Source: JBAZOO01 sp041648735 | Lineage (GTDB): Bacteria; Verrucomicrobiota; Lentisphaeria; Oligosphaerales; CAITYL01 | NCBI GenBank assembly: GCA_041648735.1 | Contig: JBAZOO010000028.1 | Coordinates: 1 to 51,333, forward strand | Direction: 5' to 3' | DNA: 51,333 bases | Made by a program: the position numbers and the translations under genes | Shown: positions 1-9,200 of the stretch, piece by piece | How the letters are laid out: each line of letters opens with the position of its first letter | Numbering within the stretch: position 1 is the stretch's first letter | Notes under the pieces: model-generated | The model's input: only the letters and a program-made list of their open reading frames with translations | What the model was told of the DNA's origin: nothing | Databases searched by the model: none

Positions 1-76
1 AAAAAGTAAAAGTGTAGTTACTTTTTTATCGGCTCTCAAGCCCCGGAAAAAGTAAAAGTGTAGTTACTTTTTTATC
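1..76. repeat. Two exact 30-bp direct repeats, each a hairpin
   Basis: Positions 1-30 and 47-76 are identical and are separated by 16 bp. Each unit has complementary arms AAAAAGTAA and TTACTTTTT around an 8-nt loop, so each can fold into a hairpin ending in a T tract on either strand. They lie just past the 3' end of the purL reading frame on the minus strand and could act as tandem terminators. With only two units and a 16-bp spacer this is not a CRISPR. The rest of 77-123 shows nothing recognisable. Confidence 0.8.
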
Positions 77-123
77 TGAGTGTTGAGAATCAACCACTTA
101 TGATGTCAAGTGTTGAACTCGGG

Positions 124-3093
124 CTAGATCCCGTCCAATGTGCCGGTGTAGGCGGCGAGGGCGTCGGGGACGGGGATGCGGGCGACGATCTTGCGGCCGT
201 TGCGGAAGAGGAGCTGGCGTTGCAGCGTGACCTCGCCGACGCAGGCGAAGGGCACCCCTGCCAGCAGCGCCTCGAAGCGCTCCCGGTTCGCCGGCGCGAC
301 GGTGGCGACAAAGCGGCTGTTGCTCTCCGAGAAGAGCCGCTCGACAACGCCGAGGCCGCCCTGGACCGGGATTTGCTTGAGGTCCACCTCCAGCCCGAGG
401 TCGCCGCCCATGGCGACTTTGGCGAAGGCGACGGCGAGGCCGCCGAAGACGGGGGTGTGGAGGGAGTGGCAGAGTTCGGCGTTGGTGAGGGTGGCGACGC
501 GGCGGTAGAGCTCCAGGGCGAGCACGGGCTCGACCTTGGGCACTTGGTTGCCGGTGGCGCCGAGCTGGTTGTAGAACTCGCTGCCGCCCAGCTCGTTGCG
601 GGTCAGGCCGAGGACGTAGACGAGGTCGCCGTAGCGCTTGGCGTCGAGGGTGACCGCCTTGCGGACGTCGGGCATCTTGGCGATGGTCGAGAAGAGGACG
701 GTGGGGGGGATGGAGATCTTGCGGCCGCCCTTGGTGGAGTCGTTCTTCATCGAGTCCTTGCCGGAGACGCAGGGGACGTCGTAGGCGGTGCAGAGGTCGT
801 AGAGCGCCTGGTTGGCGCGGACGAGCTGGGCGCACTTGTACTCGCCGTCGGGCGTCTTCGGCCCCTGGACGGGGTCGGGCCAGCAGAAGTTGTCGAGGCC
901 GGCGATGTGGCCGAGCTGGCCGCCGACGGCGATGGTGCGGCGCACGGCGATGTCAATGGCCGAGGCCATCATGTGGTAGGTGTCGATGTCGGAATAGCGC
1001 GGGCAGATGCCGGCGGCGAGGATGACCCCTTCCGTGGCCAGCGGCGCGACCAGGCTGACCGTGGCGTCGCTGGCGAGGTTGCCGTGGGCGCCGACGTAGG
1101 GCTTGACGACGCTGAGCCCCTTGACTTCATGGTCGTACTGGCGCGCCTTGAACTCGCCGGAGCAGACGTTGAGCCGGCCAAGCATGGTGAGCAGCGCCGC
1201 TTCCAGGTCGAAGTCGGCGGGCAGCTCGGGCTCGGGGAAGGCGGGCGGCACCCAAGTCGCCTTGAGCTTGAGCTGCGGCAGGCCGTCATGGAGGAAGGCA
1301 AGCTTGAGGTGGGCGACGGTCTTGCCCTGGAAGGTGAGGTGCAGGTGGCCGCTGGCGGTGAACTTGCCGAGCACGGCCGCCTCGACGTTGCGGCGGCGGG
1401 CCAGCTCCAGGAAGGGCTCGGCCTTCTCCGGCGGCACGGCCAGCGACATCCGCTCCTGCGCCTCGGAGACGAAGATTTCCCAGGGCTGCAGCCCGGCGTA
1501 CTTGAGGGGTGCCTTGGCCAGTTCGACCTCGACGCCGCCGCAGTGGTCGGCCATCTCGCCGAGGGATGAGGAGAGGCCGCCGGCGCCGTTGTCGGTGATG
1601 AAGCGGTAGAGGCCGCGGTCGCGCGCTTCCAAGAGGAAGTCAGCCATGACCTTCTGGGTGATCGGGTCGCCGATCTGGACGGCCTGGACCGGGGAGCCGG
1701 CGTGCAGCTCCTCGGAGGAGAAGGTGGCGCCGTGGATGCCGTCCTTGCCGATGCGGCCGCCGCACATGACCACGAGGTCGCCCGGCTGGATGCTCTTCTG
1801 CTCGGCGGGCTGGCCGTTGAGGGTCACCGGCAGGGTGCCGACGGTGCCGCAGTAGACCAGCGGCTTGCCGAGGTAGCGCGGGTCGAAGTATTCCCAGCCG
1901 CAGGCGTAGGGGATGCCGCTCTGGTTGCCGCCGTCAATGACCCCCTTGTGGACCTGGTCGCGCAGCCGGCGGGGGTGGAAGAGGCCGGGCGGCACCTCCT
2001 CGGGCGCGGTGAACGGCGAGCCGAAGCAGTAGCCCCAGACGTTGAGCAGCAGGTCGGCGCCCATGCCGGTGCCGAGCGGGTCGCGGTTGACGCCGACGAT
2101 GCCGGTCATGGCGCCGCCGTAGGGATCCAGCGCCGTCGGGCTGTTGTGGGTCTCGGCCTTGTAGACCAGATGCACCTGGTCGTTGAACTTGATGACGCCG
2201 GCGTTGTCGTGGAAGACGCTGACCAGCCAGGCGACCCGCTGCCCCACCTCCTCGGTGGCGCGGCGGATGTAGCTCTTGAACAGCGAATCCACGGTTTGGG
2301 TCAGGCCGGTGGTGGTGTCGGTGTACTCGATCTTGGCGGCGAAGATCTTGTGCTTGCAGTGCTCGGACCAGGTCTGGGCGAGCACCTCCAGCTCGACGTC
2401 GGTCGGGCAGGGGGGCAGCCCCAGCTCGCGGCGCGGCCCGGCCTCCTCGCGGAAGTGGCGCTGGATCGCCTTCATCTCCTCCAGCGACAGCGCCAGCACG
2501 CCGTCGCGGCTGATCCGTTCCAGCTCGGCGTCGGCCACTTCCAGATTGAAGGACGTCACCCGCGGCGGGGTGGGGTCGAGCACGACCGGACGGTTGGCGG
2601 GGATGCCCTGGGCGGCGGCTTCGGCGCGGCTGAGCACGGTGCTGGTCTGGATCAGGTCGTTGGCCAGCAGGCCGGAGGCGAGCCGCTTCAGGTCGGCGGC
2701 GGTGAGCTGGTCGCCCTTGACCAGGTATTCGACGGCGGAATAGACCTCCTCGTCGTCCCGCGGCGGCCGCCCCAAAATGTCGGCGATGGCGCTGCGGGCG
2801 GAACGGGCGACGTTGTCGGTGACGCCCGGCTTGAAGCCGACGATCACCAGCCAGTCCCAGCTTGCGTCCGGCACGGTGGCCCCGACTTTCCCGGCTTGGA
2901 TGACCGGGTTGGTGAAGGCGTCCAGGATTTCCTGGGCCTGGGCCGGGGTGGCGTCCAGGTAGAGCGAATAGACGTCCCGCGTCTCCACCGCCGCGACGGG
3001 CAGGTGCAGGAAGTCGCGGGCCTGGGCGCCGACGTGCTGCCCGCGCGGGTCGGTTTCGCCGGGGCGCACGGAGATTTCGAGACGGTAGTCCAT
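124..3093 (-). CDS. purL: Phosphoribosylformylglycinamidine synthase, PurS-PurL fusion
   Basis: The 989-residue product is the synthetase part of FGAM synthase, the fourth step of purine synthesis, converting FGAR to FGAM with ATP and glutamine-derived ammonia. Residues 1 to about 150 look like two consecutive PurS-like units (one around DVYSLYLDATP, one around VIVGFKPGVTDN and YSAVEYLVKG). The rest is the PurL body with the WSEHCKHK motif, the KAETHNSP motif, the GGNQSGIP segment and the DNGAGGLSSS motif. No glutaminase domain is present, so a separate PurQ is expected elsewhere. The frame stays open upstream to 3576, but the ATG at 3093 is chosen because PurS-like sequence begins there and upstream residues are low-complexity and overlap the divergent esterase. 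Confidence 0.93.
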   Translation of the reverse strand: MDYRLEISVRPGETDPRGQHVGAQARDFLHLPVAAVETRDVYSLYLDATPAQAQEILDAFTNPVIQAGKVGATVPDASWDWLVIVGFKPGVTDNVARSARSAIADILGRPPRDDEEVYSAVEYLVKGDQLTAADLKRLASGLLANDLIQTSTVLSRAEAAAQGIPANRPVVLDPTPPRVTSFNLEVADAELERISRDGVLALSLEEMKAIQRHFREEAGPRRELGLPPCPTDVELEVLAQTWSEHCKHKIFAAKIEYTDTTTGLTQTVDSLFKSYIRRATEEVGQRVAWLVSVFHDNAGVIKFNDQVHLVYKAETHNSPTALDPYGGAMTGIVGVNRDPLGTGMGADLLLNVWGYCFGSPFTAPEEVPPGLFHPRRLRDQVHKGVIDGGNQSGIPYACGWEYFDPRYLGKPLVYCGTVGTLPVTLNGQPAEQKSIQPGDLVVMCGGRIGKDGIHGATFSSEELHAGSPVQAVQIGDPITQKVMADFLLEARDRGLYRFITDNGAGGLSSSLGEMADHCGGVEVELAKAPLKYAGLQPWEIFVSEAQERMSLAVPPEKAEPFLELARRRNVEAAVLGKFTASGHLHLTFQGKTVAHLKLAFLHDGLPQLKLKATWVPPAFPEPELPADFDLEAALLTMLGRLNVCSGEFKARQYDHEVKGLSVVKPYVGAHGNLASDATVSLVAPLATEGVILAAGICPRYSDIDTYHMMASAIDIAVRRTIAVGGQLGHIAGLDNFCWPDPVQGPKTPDGEYKCAQLVRANQALYDLCTAYDVPCVSGKDSMKNDSTKGGRKISIPPTVLFSTIAKMPDVRKAVTLDAKRYGDLVYVLGLTRNELGGSEFYNQLGATGNQVPKVEPVLALELYRRVATLTNAELCHSLHTPVFGGLAVAFAKVAMGGDLGLEVDLKQIPVQGGLGVVERLFSESNSRFVATVAPANRERFEALLAGVPFACVGEVTLQRQLLFRNGRKIVARIPVPDALAAYTGTLDGI

Positions 3094-3202
3094 GACACGC
3101 AGGGGTGCAAGCCGTTCCGCGCCGGCGCCGGCGCGGCCGGCCCGGCGGCGGGCTGCACCGAAAAGCCGCCAGATGGGGTTGCCAAGCCGAGGGGAAAGGT
3201 GT

Positions 3203-3208
3203 ACTATA
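3203..3208 (-). promoter_or_regulatory. Candidate -10 box (TATAGT) for purL
   Basis: On the minus strand TATAGT followed by AC stands alone in very GC-rich sequence about 110 bp upstream of the purL start. The same TATAGTA-like motif recurs in front of several other genes here. No convincing -35 box is visible. The rest of the 3094-3385 divergent spacer shows no other clear feature. Confidence 0.4.
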
Positions 3209-3385
3209 TCCGGCCGCCGGCGGAAAACGAACGCCCCGGCAAGCGCGGGCGCCGTTGCGGAGTCCGCAATCCGGCGCGCCGGCGCCGCACCCCAGTTCCG
3301 CGGGGCCCAAACAGTCGTGGCTTTTCGGGGAATTCGTGGACACGGGCGATTGGATGGGGGATTGGAATCAGCCAAGGAGTTGGCC

Positions 3386-4174
3386 ATGGCCTGGATGGAC
3401 TGCAAGTTCTTCTCCGAGACCCTGGGGCTGAGCTGCTCGATGTACGTGCTCCTGCCGCAGCCGACCCGCGGGCAGATCGGCTTGGCGGGCGCGGCCGGCG
3501 CCGGGCGGCAGCCGGTGCTCTTCCTGCTCCACGGGCTCTCCGACGACCACACGATCTGGCTCCGGCGCACCGCCATCGAGCGCTACGTGGCGCCGCTCGG
3601 CCTGGCGGTGGTCATGCCCGCCGTGGACCGCAGCTTCTACGCCGACATGGCCTGCGGCGGCCGGGACTACTGGAGCTTTGTCAGCGAGGAGCTGCCGGCC
3701 CTCTGCCGCGGCTTCTTCCCGCTCTCCGCCCGGCGCGAGGACAACTTTGTCGCCGGCCTCTCCATGGGCGGCTATGGCGCGTTCAAGCTCGCCCTGCGCC
3801 ACCCCGACCGCTTCGCCGCCGCCGGCAGCTTCTCCGGGGCGCTGGACATGGCCGCCACCTGGGAGCGCAACGACTTGCAGAACCCCCGCGAACTCCGCAA
3901 CGCCTTCGGTACGCCGGAGCAGTTCCGGGGGTCGCACAACGACCTCTTCGCCCTCGCCGGCCGGCTGGCGGCGGCCCCGGGACCGAAGCCGCAACTCTAC
4001 CAGTGCTGCGGCACCGAGGATTTCCTCCACCGCGACAACCTCGCCTTCCGGGACCACGCCCGCAAGCTGGGGCTGGAGCTGGCCTACGAGGAGGAGGCCG
4101 GCACCCACGAGTGGGGCTATTGGGACCGCAAGCTCCGCCGCTTCCTCCACTGGCTGCCGCTGGCGAAGCCCTGA
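3386..4174 (+). CDS. Alpha/beta-hydrolase esterase (esterase D / FrmB-like)
   Basis: The 262-residue protein belongs to the esterase D / tributyrin esterase group, which hydrolyses acyl esters (S-formylglutathione, short-chain or carbohydrate esters). The oxyanion-hole segment HGLSDDHTIW is near residue 49. The nucleophile elbow GLSMGGYGAF puts Ser126 at the active site; Asp212 (GTEDFLH) and His241 (GTHEWGYWD) complete a plausible triad. No signal peptide is seen, so it is probably cytoplasmic. The start is set by an AAGGAG ribosome site about 7 bases upstream of ATG 3386; longer upstream readings are unsupported. It converges on serS with only 2 bp between stop codons. The exact substrate cannot be read from the sequence. 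Confidence 0.85.
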   Translation: MAWMDCKFFSETLGLSCSMYVLLPQPTRGQIGLAGAAGAGRQPVLFLLHGLSDDHTIWLRRTAIERYVAPLGLAVVMPAVDRSFYADMACGGRDYWSFVSEELPALCRGFFPLSARREDNFVAGLSMGGYGAFKLALRHPDRFAAAGSFSGALDMAATWERNDLQNPRELRNAFGTPEQFRGSHNDLFALAGRLAAAPGPKPQLYQCCGTEDFLHRDNLAFRDHARKLGLELAYEEEAGTHEWGYWDRKLRRFLHWLPLAKP

Positions 4175-4176
4175 GC

Positions 4177-5427
4177 CTACGCCGGCGGCGCGATGCGGTC
4201 GAAGCCGGTGTAGGGGCGCAGCACTTCGGGGACGAGGACCGAGCCGTCGGCCTGCTGGTAGTGTTCGAGGATCGCCAGCGCCACCCGGTCGGTCACGGCC
4301 GTGGCCGAGATGGTGTGGACGTACCCCTTGCGCCCCGCCGCCTTGTCGGCGAAGCGGATCCCCAGCCGCCGCGCCTGGAAGTCGGTCAGGTTGGTGTTGG
4401 AGGTCACCTCGCGGTAGTCGCCGAAGCCGGCGAACCACGCCTCGATGTCGTACTTCTTCCACCCCGGCGCGCCCATGTCGCCATCGCAGACGTTGACCAC
4501 GCGGTAGTGCAGCCCGAGCTGGCGGAGCAGGTGCTCCTCGTTCTCCAGGCAGGCTTCATGCATCTTCGGCGACTCCTCGGGCAGGCAGAAGACGATCTGC
4601 TCGACCTTGTGGAACTGGTGGACGCGGAAGATGCCGCGGGTGGCCTTGCCGTAGCTGCCGGACTCGGTGCGGAAGCAGGGGGTGAAGGCGGTGTAGCGGC
4701 GGGGGAGGCTGCCGGCGTCGAGCGTCTCGTCGGCATGGAACCCGACCAGGGTCTGCTCGGAGGTGCCGATCAGCGCCAGGTCCTCCTTCTCCAGCTTGTA
4801 GGCCTGGTCGGCGAAGAAGGGCAGGTAGCCGGTGCCGAAGAGGGTGTGCGCCTTGGCGACGCAGGGGGTGTAGAAGGGGGTGAAGCCGCGCTGGACCAGT
4901 TCCCGCTTCGTCCAGAAGAAGAGGGCATCAACGAGCTGCGCGCCCTGGCCGATCCAGTAGTAGAAGCCGGCCTGGGCGACCTTGGCGCCGCGCTGGGTAT
5001 CGATGATCCCGAGCCGCTCGAACAGCTCCTGGTGGTCCTTCGCCGGGAAGCCGAACGCCGGCTTCTCACCGCCGAAGCGCAGCGGCACGTTCGCCTTGTC
5101 GTCGGCGCCGGCGGGCACGTCGGGGGCGAAGAAGTTCGGCAGCCAGGCCATCTGCGCGTCAACCTGCGCCTTGGCCGCCGCCAGCCGCGCCTCCTTGGTT
5201 GCCAGCTCCTCCTTCAGGGCCTTGACCTCTTCGCGGGCGGCGGGGTTGGCCGCGCATTCCTTGCTCAACTGGTTGCGCCGGGCCCGCAGCTCCTCGGTCG
5301 CCTTGACCAGGGTGAGGTATTCGGCGTCCAGCGCCGCCAGGGCGGCGATGTCCACCGTGCAGCCACGCCGGGCGGCGTTGGCCTTGACCAGTTCCGGATT
5401 CTCACGGAGGATTTTGATGTCGATCAT
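4177..5427 (-). CDS. serS: Seryl-tRNA synthetase
   Basis: This 416-residue class II aminoacyl-tRNA synthetase charges tRNA-Ser. The N-terminus MIDIKILRENPELVKAN is typical, followed by the long antiparallel coiled-coil arm (about residues 30-100) that binds the tRNA extra arm. The catalytic core shows motif 2 (FTPCFRTESGSYGKATRGIFRVHQF) and a motif-3-like region close to GSVLVPEVLRPYTG at the C-terminus. Length is normal for the family. It is preceded by a plausible promoter and appears monocistronic. Confidence 0.96.
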   Translation of the reverse strand: MIDIKILRENPELVKANAARRGCTVDIAALAALDAEYLTLVKATEELRARRNQLSKECAANPAAREEVKALKEELATKEARLAAAKAQVDAQMAWLPNFFAPDVPAGADDKANVPLRFGGEKPAFGFPAKDHQELFERLGIIDTQRGAKVAQAGFYYWIGQGAQLVDALFFWTKRELVQRGFTPFYTPCVAKAHTLFGTGYLPFFADQAYKLEKEDLALIGTSEQTLVGFHADETLDAGSLPRRYTAFTPCFRTESGSYGKATRGIFRVHQFHKVEQIVFCLPEESPKMHEACLENEEHLLRQLGLHYRVVNVCDGDMGAPGWKKYDIEAWFAGFGDYREVTSNTNLTDFQARRLGIRFADKAAGRKGYVHTISATAVTDRVALAILEHYQQADGSVLVPEVLRPYTGFDRIAPPA

Positions 5428-5483
5428 GGGGAATGCGCTCCCGGCGGCGGCCCACCGCGTCGTTTGGCAAAAAGGAAGTTCCT

Positions 5484-5511
5484 ACTTTAATGCCGCCCCC
5501 GCCCCCGGCAA
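5484..5511 (-). promoter_or_regulatory. Candidate serS promoter (TTGCCG - 16 bp - TAAAGT)
   Basis: On the minus strand TTGCCG (5506-5511) and TAAAGT (5484-5489) are spaced 16 bp apart, about 57 bp upstream of the serS ATG. The remaining 5512-5641 spacer is GC-rich and shows no T-box signature or other element I can support. Confidence 0.4.
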
Positions 5512-5641
5512 CCCTGCACGCCGGCGGCTTGCAACGCCCCGGGTGGCATCTGGATTTTGTCGGAGATGCCTGCCGCCCAAACGCCGACCGGCGCCAGCCC
5601 AGGCGGGGCGGCGCCGGTCAAGATCATCCGAAAAGGGACGA

Positions 5642-5899
5642 TCAGGCTTCGCTCTTCAGTTCGGCGAGCTGGCGTTCCAGTTCCTTGATCATGCTTTTCT
5701 TGAAGCTGCGCTCGGCCTTGGCAATGGCATTGGCGACGTCGTCATAGAGGGCGGCATCAATGCCGGCCCAGAACTTCGGATTGACGAACTGCACATTGCT
5801 TTCGAGCGCCTGCAAGGCGGCTTCCTTCTGCGCCTTGGCGTCCTTGCGGGCGGCCTGCATCGCGTTCTTCTGTTCGGGGCTCAGGGATTTGCGGGGCAT
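5642..5899 (-). CDS. Small hypothetical protein, lysine-rich and helical
   Basis: The 85-residue product is not recognised. It is charged and mostly helical: an N-terminal basic stretch (MPRKSLSPEQKNAMQAARK), a middle segment with FVNPKFWAGIDAALYDDV, and a C-terminal helix rich in K and E (FKKSMIKELERQLAELKSEA). There is no signal peptide or membrane segment. The start is chosen at ATG 5899 because an AGGAAGGAAA ribosome site lies just upstream; the longer frame to 6031 has no support. A TATAAT box lies about 140 bp upstream. A nucleic-acid or ribosome-associated role is possible but only a guess. Confidence 0.65.
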   Translation of the reverse strand: MPRKSLSPEQKNAMQAARKDAKAQKEAALQALESNVQFVNPKFWAGIDAALYDDVANAIAKAERSFKKSMIKELERQLAELKSEA

Positions 5900-6037
5900 G
5901 TTCCGTTTCCTTCCTGCATTCCGTTGTTGGCTGGGGGATCCGATTGCCTCCGTCTTTGGACACAACGTGCTGATTCCCCAGATTGGAAGGGAAGATAACG
6001 GTTTTTCCGGAAAATGCAATCCCGCTGGCAAACCGGC

Positions 6038-6045
6038 ATTATACT
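6038..6045. promoter_or_regulatory. Bidirectional AT box between the small gene and uvrA
   Basis: The minus strand reads TATAAT (6038-6043) and the plus strand TATACT (6040-6045), in a 336-bp divergent spacer (5900-6235). Either strand could use it as a -10 box. The spacer also carries a GATTCC hexamer repeated near 6116-6133 and an AT-rich stretch near 6170-6195 that could be a closer uvrA promoter. No LexA-type operator was recognised. Confidence 0.35.
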
Positions 6046-6235
6046 ATTCCACCGCCATCCCATGGTCGGCCCGTCCGGGGGCGGGATCGGCATCGGTCCG
6101 AAAGCCCCGGCGCTCCCGATTCCGATTCCGATTTCGCGGAAGGCAATTCCCCCGCGCGGCGGCAAAAGCAAAATTGGCGATTTTAATTTTACAAGATCCG
6201 CGGCGGCATGGGGCCACGGTGATTGGGATTGATGG

Positions 6236-9200
6236 ATGGTAGGCATGGCCGATTGCATTCATATCGTTGGGGCGCGCCAACATAATCTGAAGAACATCGA
6301 GGTCTCGATCCCGCGCAACCGGCTGACGGTCGTCACCGGCTTGAGCGGTTCGGGCAAATCCTCGCTGGCGTTCGACACCTTGTACGCGGAAGGGCAGAGG
6401 CGGTATGTCGAAAGCCTTTCGGCCTACGCCCGCCAATTCCTGGACCGGTTGCAGAAGCCGGAAGTTGATCATATCGAAGGCTTGTCGCCGGCCATTGCCA
6501 TCGAACAACGTTCCGCCGGCAGCAATCCCCGCTCGATTGTCGCCACGACCACCGAAATCTATGACTATCTCCGGCTGTTGTATGCGCATGTGGCCAAGCC
6601 CCACTGCCCGAAATGCGGCCGCCCCATTGCCCGGCAAAGCGCCCAGGCAATCACCGACCGGCTGGCGGAATTGCCGCCCCGGCGCAAGCTGATGCTTCTG
6701 GCGCCCTATGTGTCCGGCAAAAAGGGGGAACACCGCGAAATCCTGGAGAAGATGCGGCGCGACGGCTTTGTCCGCGCCCGCATTGACGGCCAGCTCCGGG
6801 CGCTCGACGAGGAGATCCGCCTGGAGAAGAACCTGCGCCACACCCTGGAGGCGGTGGTGGACCGGCTGGTGACGGGCGACGCCTCGCGGACGCGGCTCAC
6901 CGACTCGGTCGAACTCGCCCTGCGCGTCGGCGGCGGCCTGCTCCGGGTGCTGCTCGAGGACGCGGCGGCCCCCGGCGGCTGGGGCGAGGAGCTGATCAGC
7001 GAACACCTGGCCTGCGCCGAGTGCGGCGTCAGCTTCGGCGAGCTGGAGCCGCGCAACTTCTCCTTCAACAGCCCCTATGGCGCCTGCCCAGTCTGCAACG
7101 GCCTTGGGGCGCGCCTGATCTTCCTCCCGGAAAAGGTGGTGCCCGACCCCACCCTCTCCATCCGCAACGGCGCGCTGCCGCTGCTGCGCCGGGGGCCGCG
7201 CAACGTCATCATGTACTACAACCATCTCCTGCGCTGCCTCGCCGAGCAGTTCGGCTTCAGCCTCACCACCCCCTGGCGCGAACTGCCGGAGGCGACCCGC
7301 CGCCTGATCCTGCACGGCAGCGGCGGCGAGACCGTCACCTTCGACTATTGGATGCGCGGCAAGATGCACCAGTGGCGCAAGCCGTGGGACGGCGTGCTGG
7401 CGCTGCTGCTCAAGCGCTACAACGAGACCGAGGTCGAGGAGGTGCGCGAACGGCTCCAGCCCTGCATGGGGTTCGAACCCTGCTCCGGCTGCCACGGCGC
7501 CCGGCTCAAGCCGGAATCGCTGGCGGCGACCCTGGCCGGCAAGTCGCTCTGGGACTTCTGCTCGCTCAGCGTCGCGGCCGCCGTCGCCTTCGGCCAGGAA
7601 CTGGAGTCGCTGCTGACCGACACGGAGCGGCGGATCGCCGGCGAGATCCTCAAGGAGGTGCGCTCCCGCCTCGGCTTCCTCCAGGCGGTCGGCCTCGGCT
7701 ACCTGACCCTGGCGCGGGAGAGCGGCACCCTCTCCGGCGGCGAAGCCCAGCGGATCCGCCTCGCCACCCAGGTCGGCAGCGGCCTGGTCGGCGTCCTCTA
7801 CATCCTCGACGAACCCTCCATCGGCCTGCACCAGCGCGACAACGCCAAGCTGCTCGACACCCTCGGCAAGCTGCGCGACGCCGGCAACACCGTGGTCGTC
7901 GTCGAACATGACCTGGAGACCATCGAACGGGCCGACTACATCGTTGACCTCGGCCCCGGCGCCGGCCGGCTCGGCGGCGAGGTGGTGGCGGCCGGCACCC
8001 CGGCGGAGGTCGCCCGCGTCCCCGCCTCCCTCACCGGCCAGTTCCTCAGCGGCGCCCGGCGCATCCCGCTGCCGGAGCGGCGGCAGGCGGGCAACGGCCA
8101 CGAGCTGGTCGTCCGCGGCGCCCGCGAGAACAACCTGAAGGGGATTGACGTGCGCTTCCCGCTGGGGCAGTTCATCTGCGTCACCGGCGTCTCCGGCTCC
8201 GGCAAGAGCACCCTGGTGCACCGCATCCTCAGGAACAGCCTGCTGCGCCAGCTCCAGCTCCAGCACGACCCGGTGGGCGCCGCCGCCAGCGTCGAAGGAA
8301 TGGAGCATGTGGACAAGCTGATCGTCATCGACCAGAGCCCCATCGGCCGCACCCCCCGCTCCAACCCCGCCACCTACACCGAGGCGTTCGGCCTGATCCG
8401 CGACCTCTTCGCCAAGGTGCCCGACGCCCGCGCCCGCGGCTACAAGCCCGGCCGCTTCAGCTTCAACGCCAAGGGCGGCCGCTGCGAGGACTGCCAGGGC
8501 GCTGGCATCAAGAAGATCGAGATGCAGTTCCTCCCCGACGTCTTCGTCCCCTGCGAAGCCTGCGGCGGCAAGCGCTACAACCAGGAGACCCTGGCCGTGA
8601 AATACCGCGGCCGCAGCATCGCCGACGTGCTCGACCTGACCGTTGACGACGCCTGCGAGTTCTTCGCCGCCGTCCCCGCCATCCTCCGCAAGATCCGCAC
8701 CCTCCAGGAGGTCGGCCTCGGCTACATCCACCTCGGCCAGGCCGCCACCACCCTCTCCGGCGGCGAGGCCCAGCGCGTCAAGCTCGCCACCGAACTGGCG
8801 CGCAAGCCCACCGGCCACACCCTCTACATCCTCGACGAGCCCACCACCGGCCTGCACCTCGCCGACATCGGCCACCTGCTCGGCGTCCTCCAAGCCCTGC
8901 GCGACCAGGGCAACACCATCCTCGTCATCGAACACAACCTCGACGTCATCAAGGTCGCCGACCACCTCATTGACCTTGGCCCCGAGGGCGGCGACGCCGG
9001 CGGCACGGTGGTCGCCACCGGCACCCCCGAGCAGGTTGCGGAGTGCGCCGCCTCCGCCACCGGCCAGTATCTGAAGCAAATCCTTGACCGGGAAGGGCGC
9101 GCCCTGCCGCCGCCGCCACCACCGCCCCGGAGCGCCAAGCCGGCCCCGGCCGCCCCCGTCACCACCGGCGGCCGGACAAGCAAGAAAGCCGCCAGCGGCA

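Noticed and set aside
1..76. CRISPR array start
   Set aside because: Only two units, a 16-bp spacer, no cas genes and strong AT hairpins; it fits tandem terminators or a simple repeat better.
3094..3576. N-terminal extension of PurL to 3576
   Set aside because: The extra residues lack family similarity, overlap the divergent esterase and include the putative promoter region.
1702..5490. 1262-residue frame on the plus strand
   Set aside because: It runs antisense across purL, through the esterase and across serS, in low-complexity Val/Gly/Ala-rich sequence typical of high-GC shadow frames.
7470..7486. GGTTCGAACCC resembling a tRNA T-arm
   Set aside because: Within uvrA coding sequence, with no anticodon arm, acceptor stem or CCA-compatible partner nearby.
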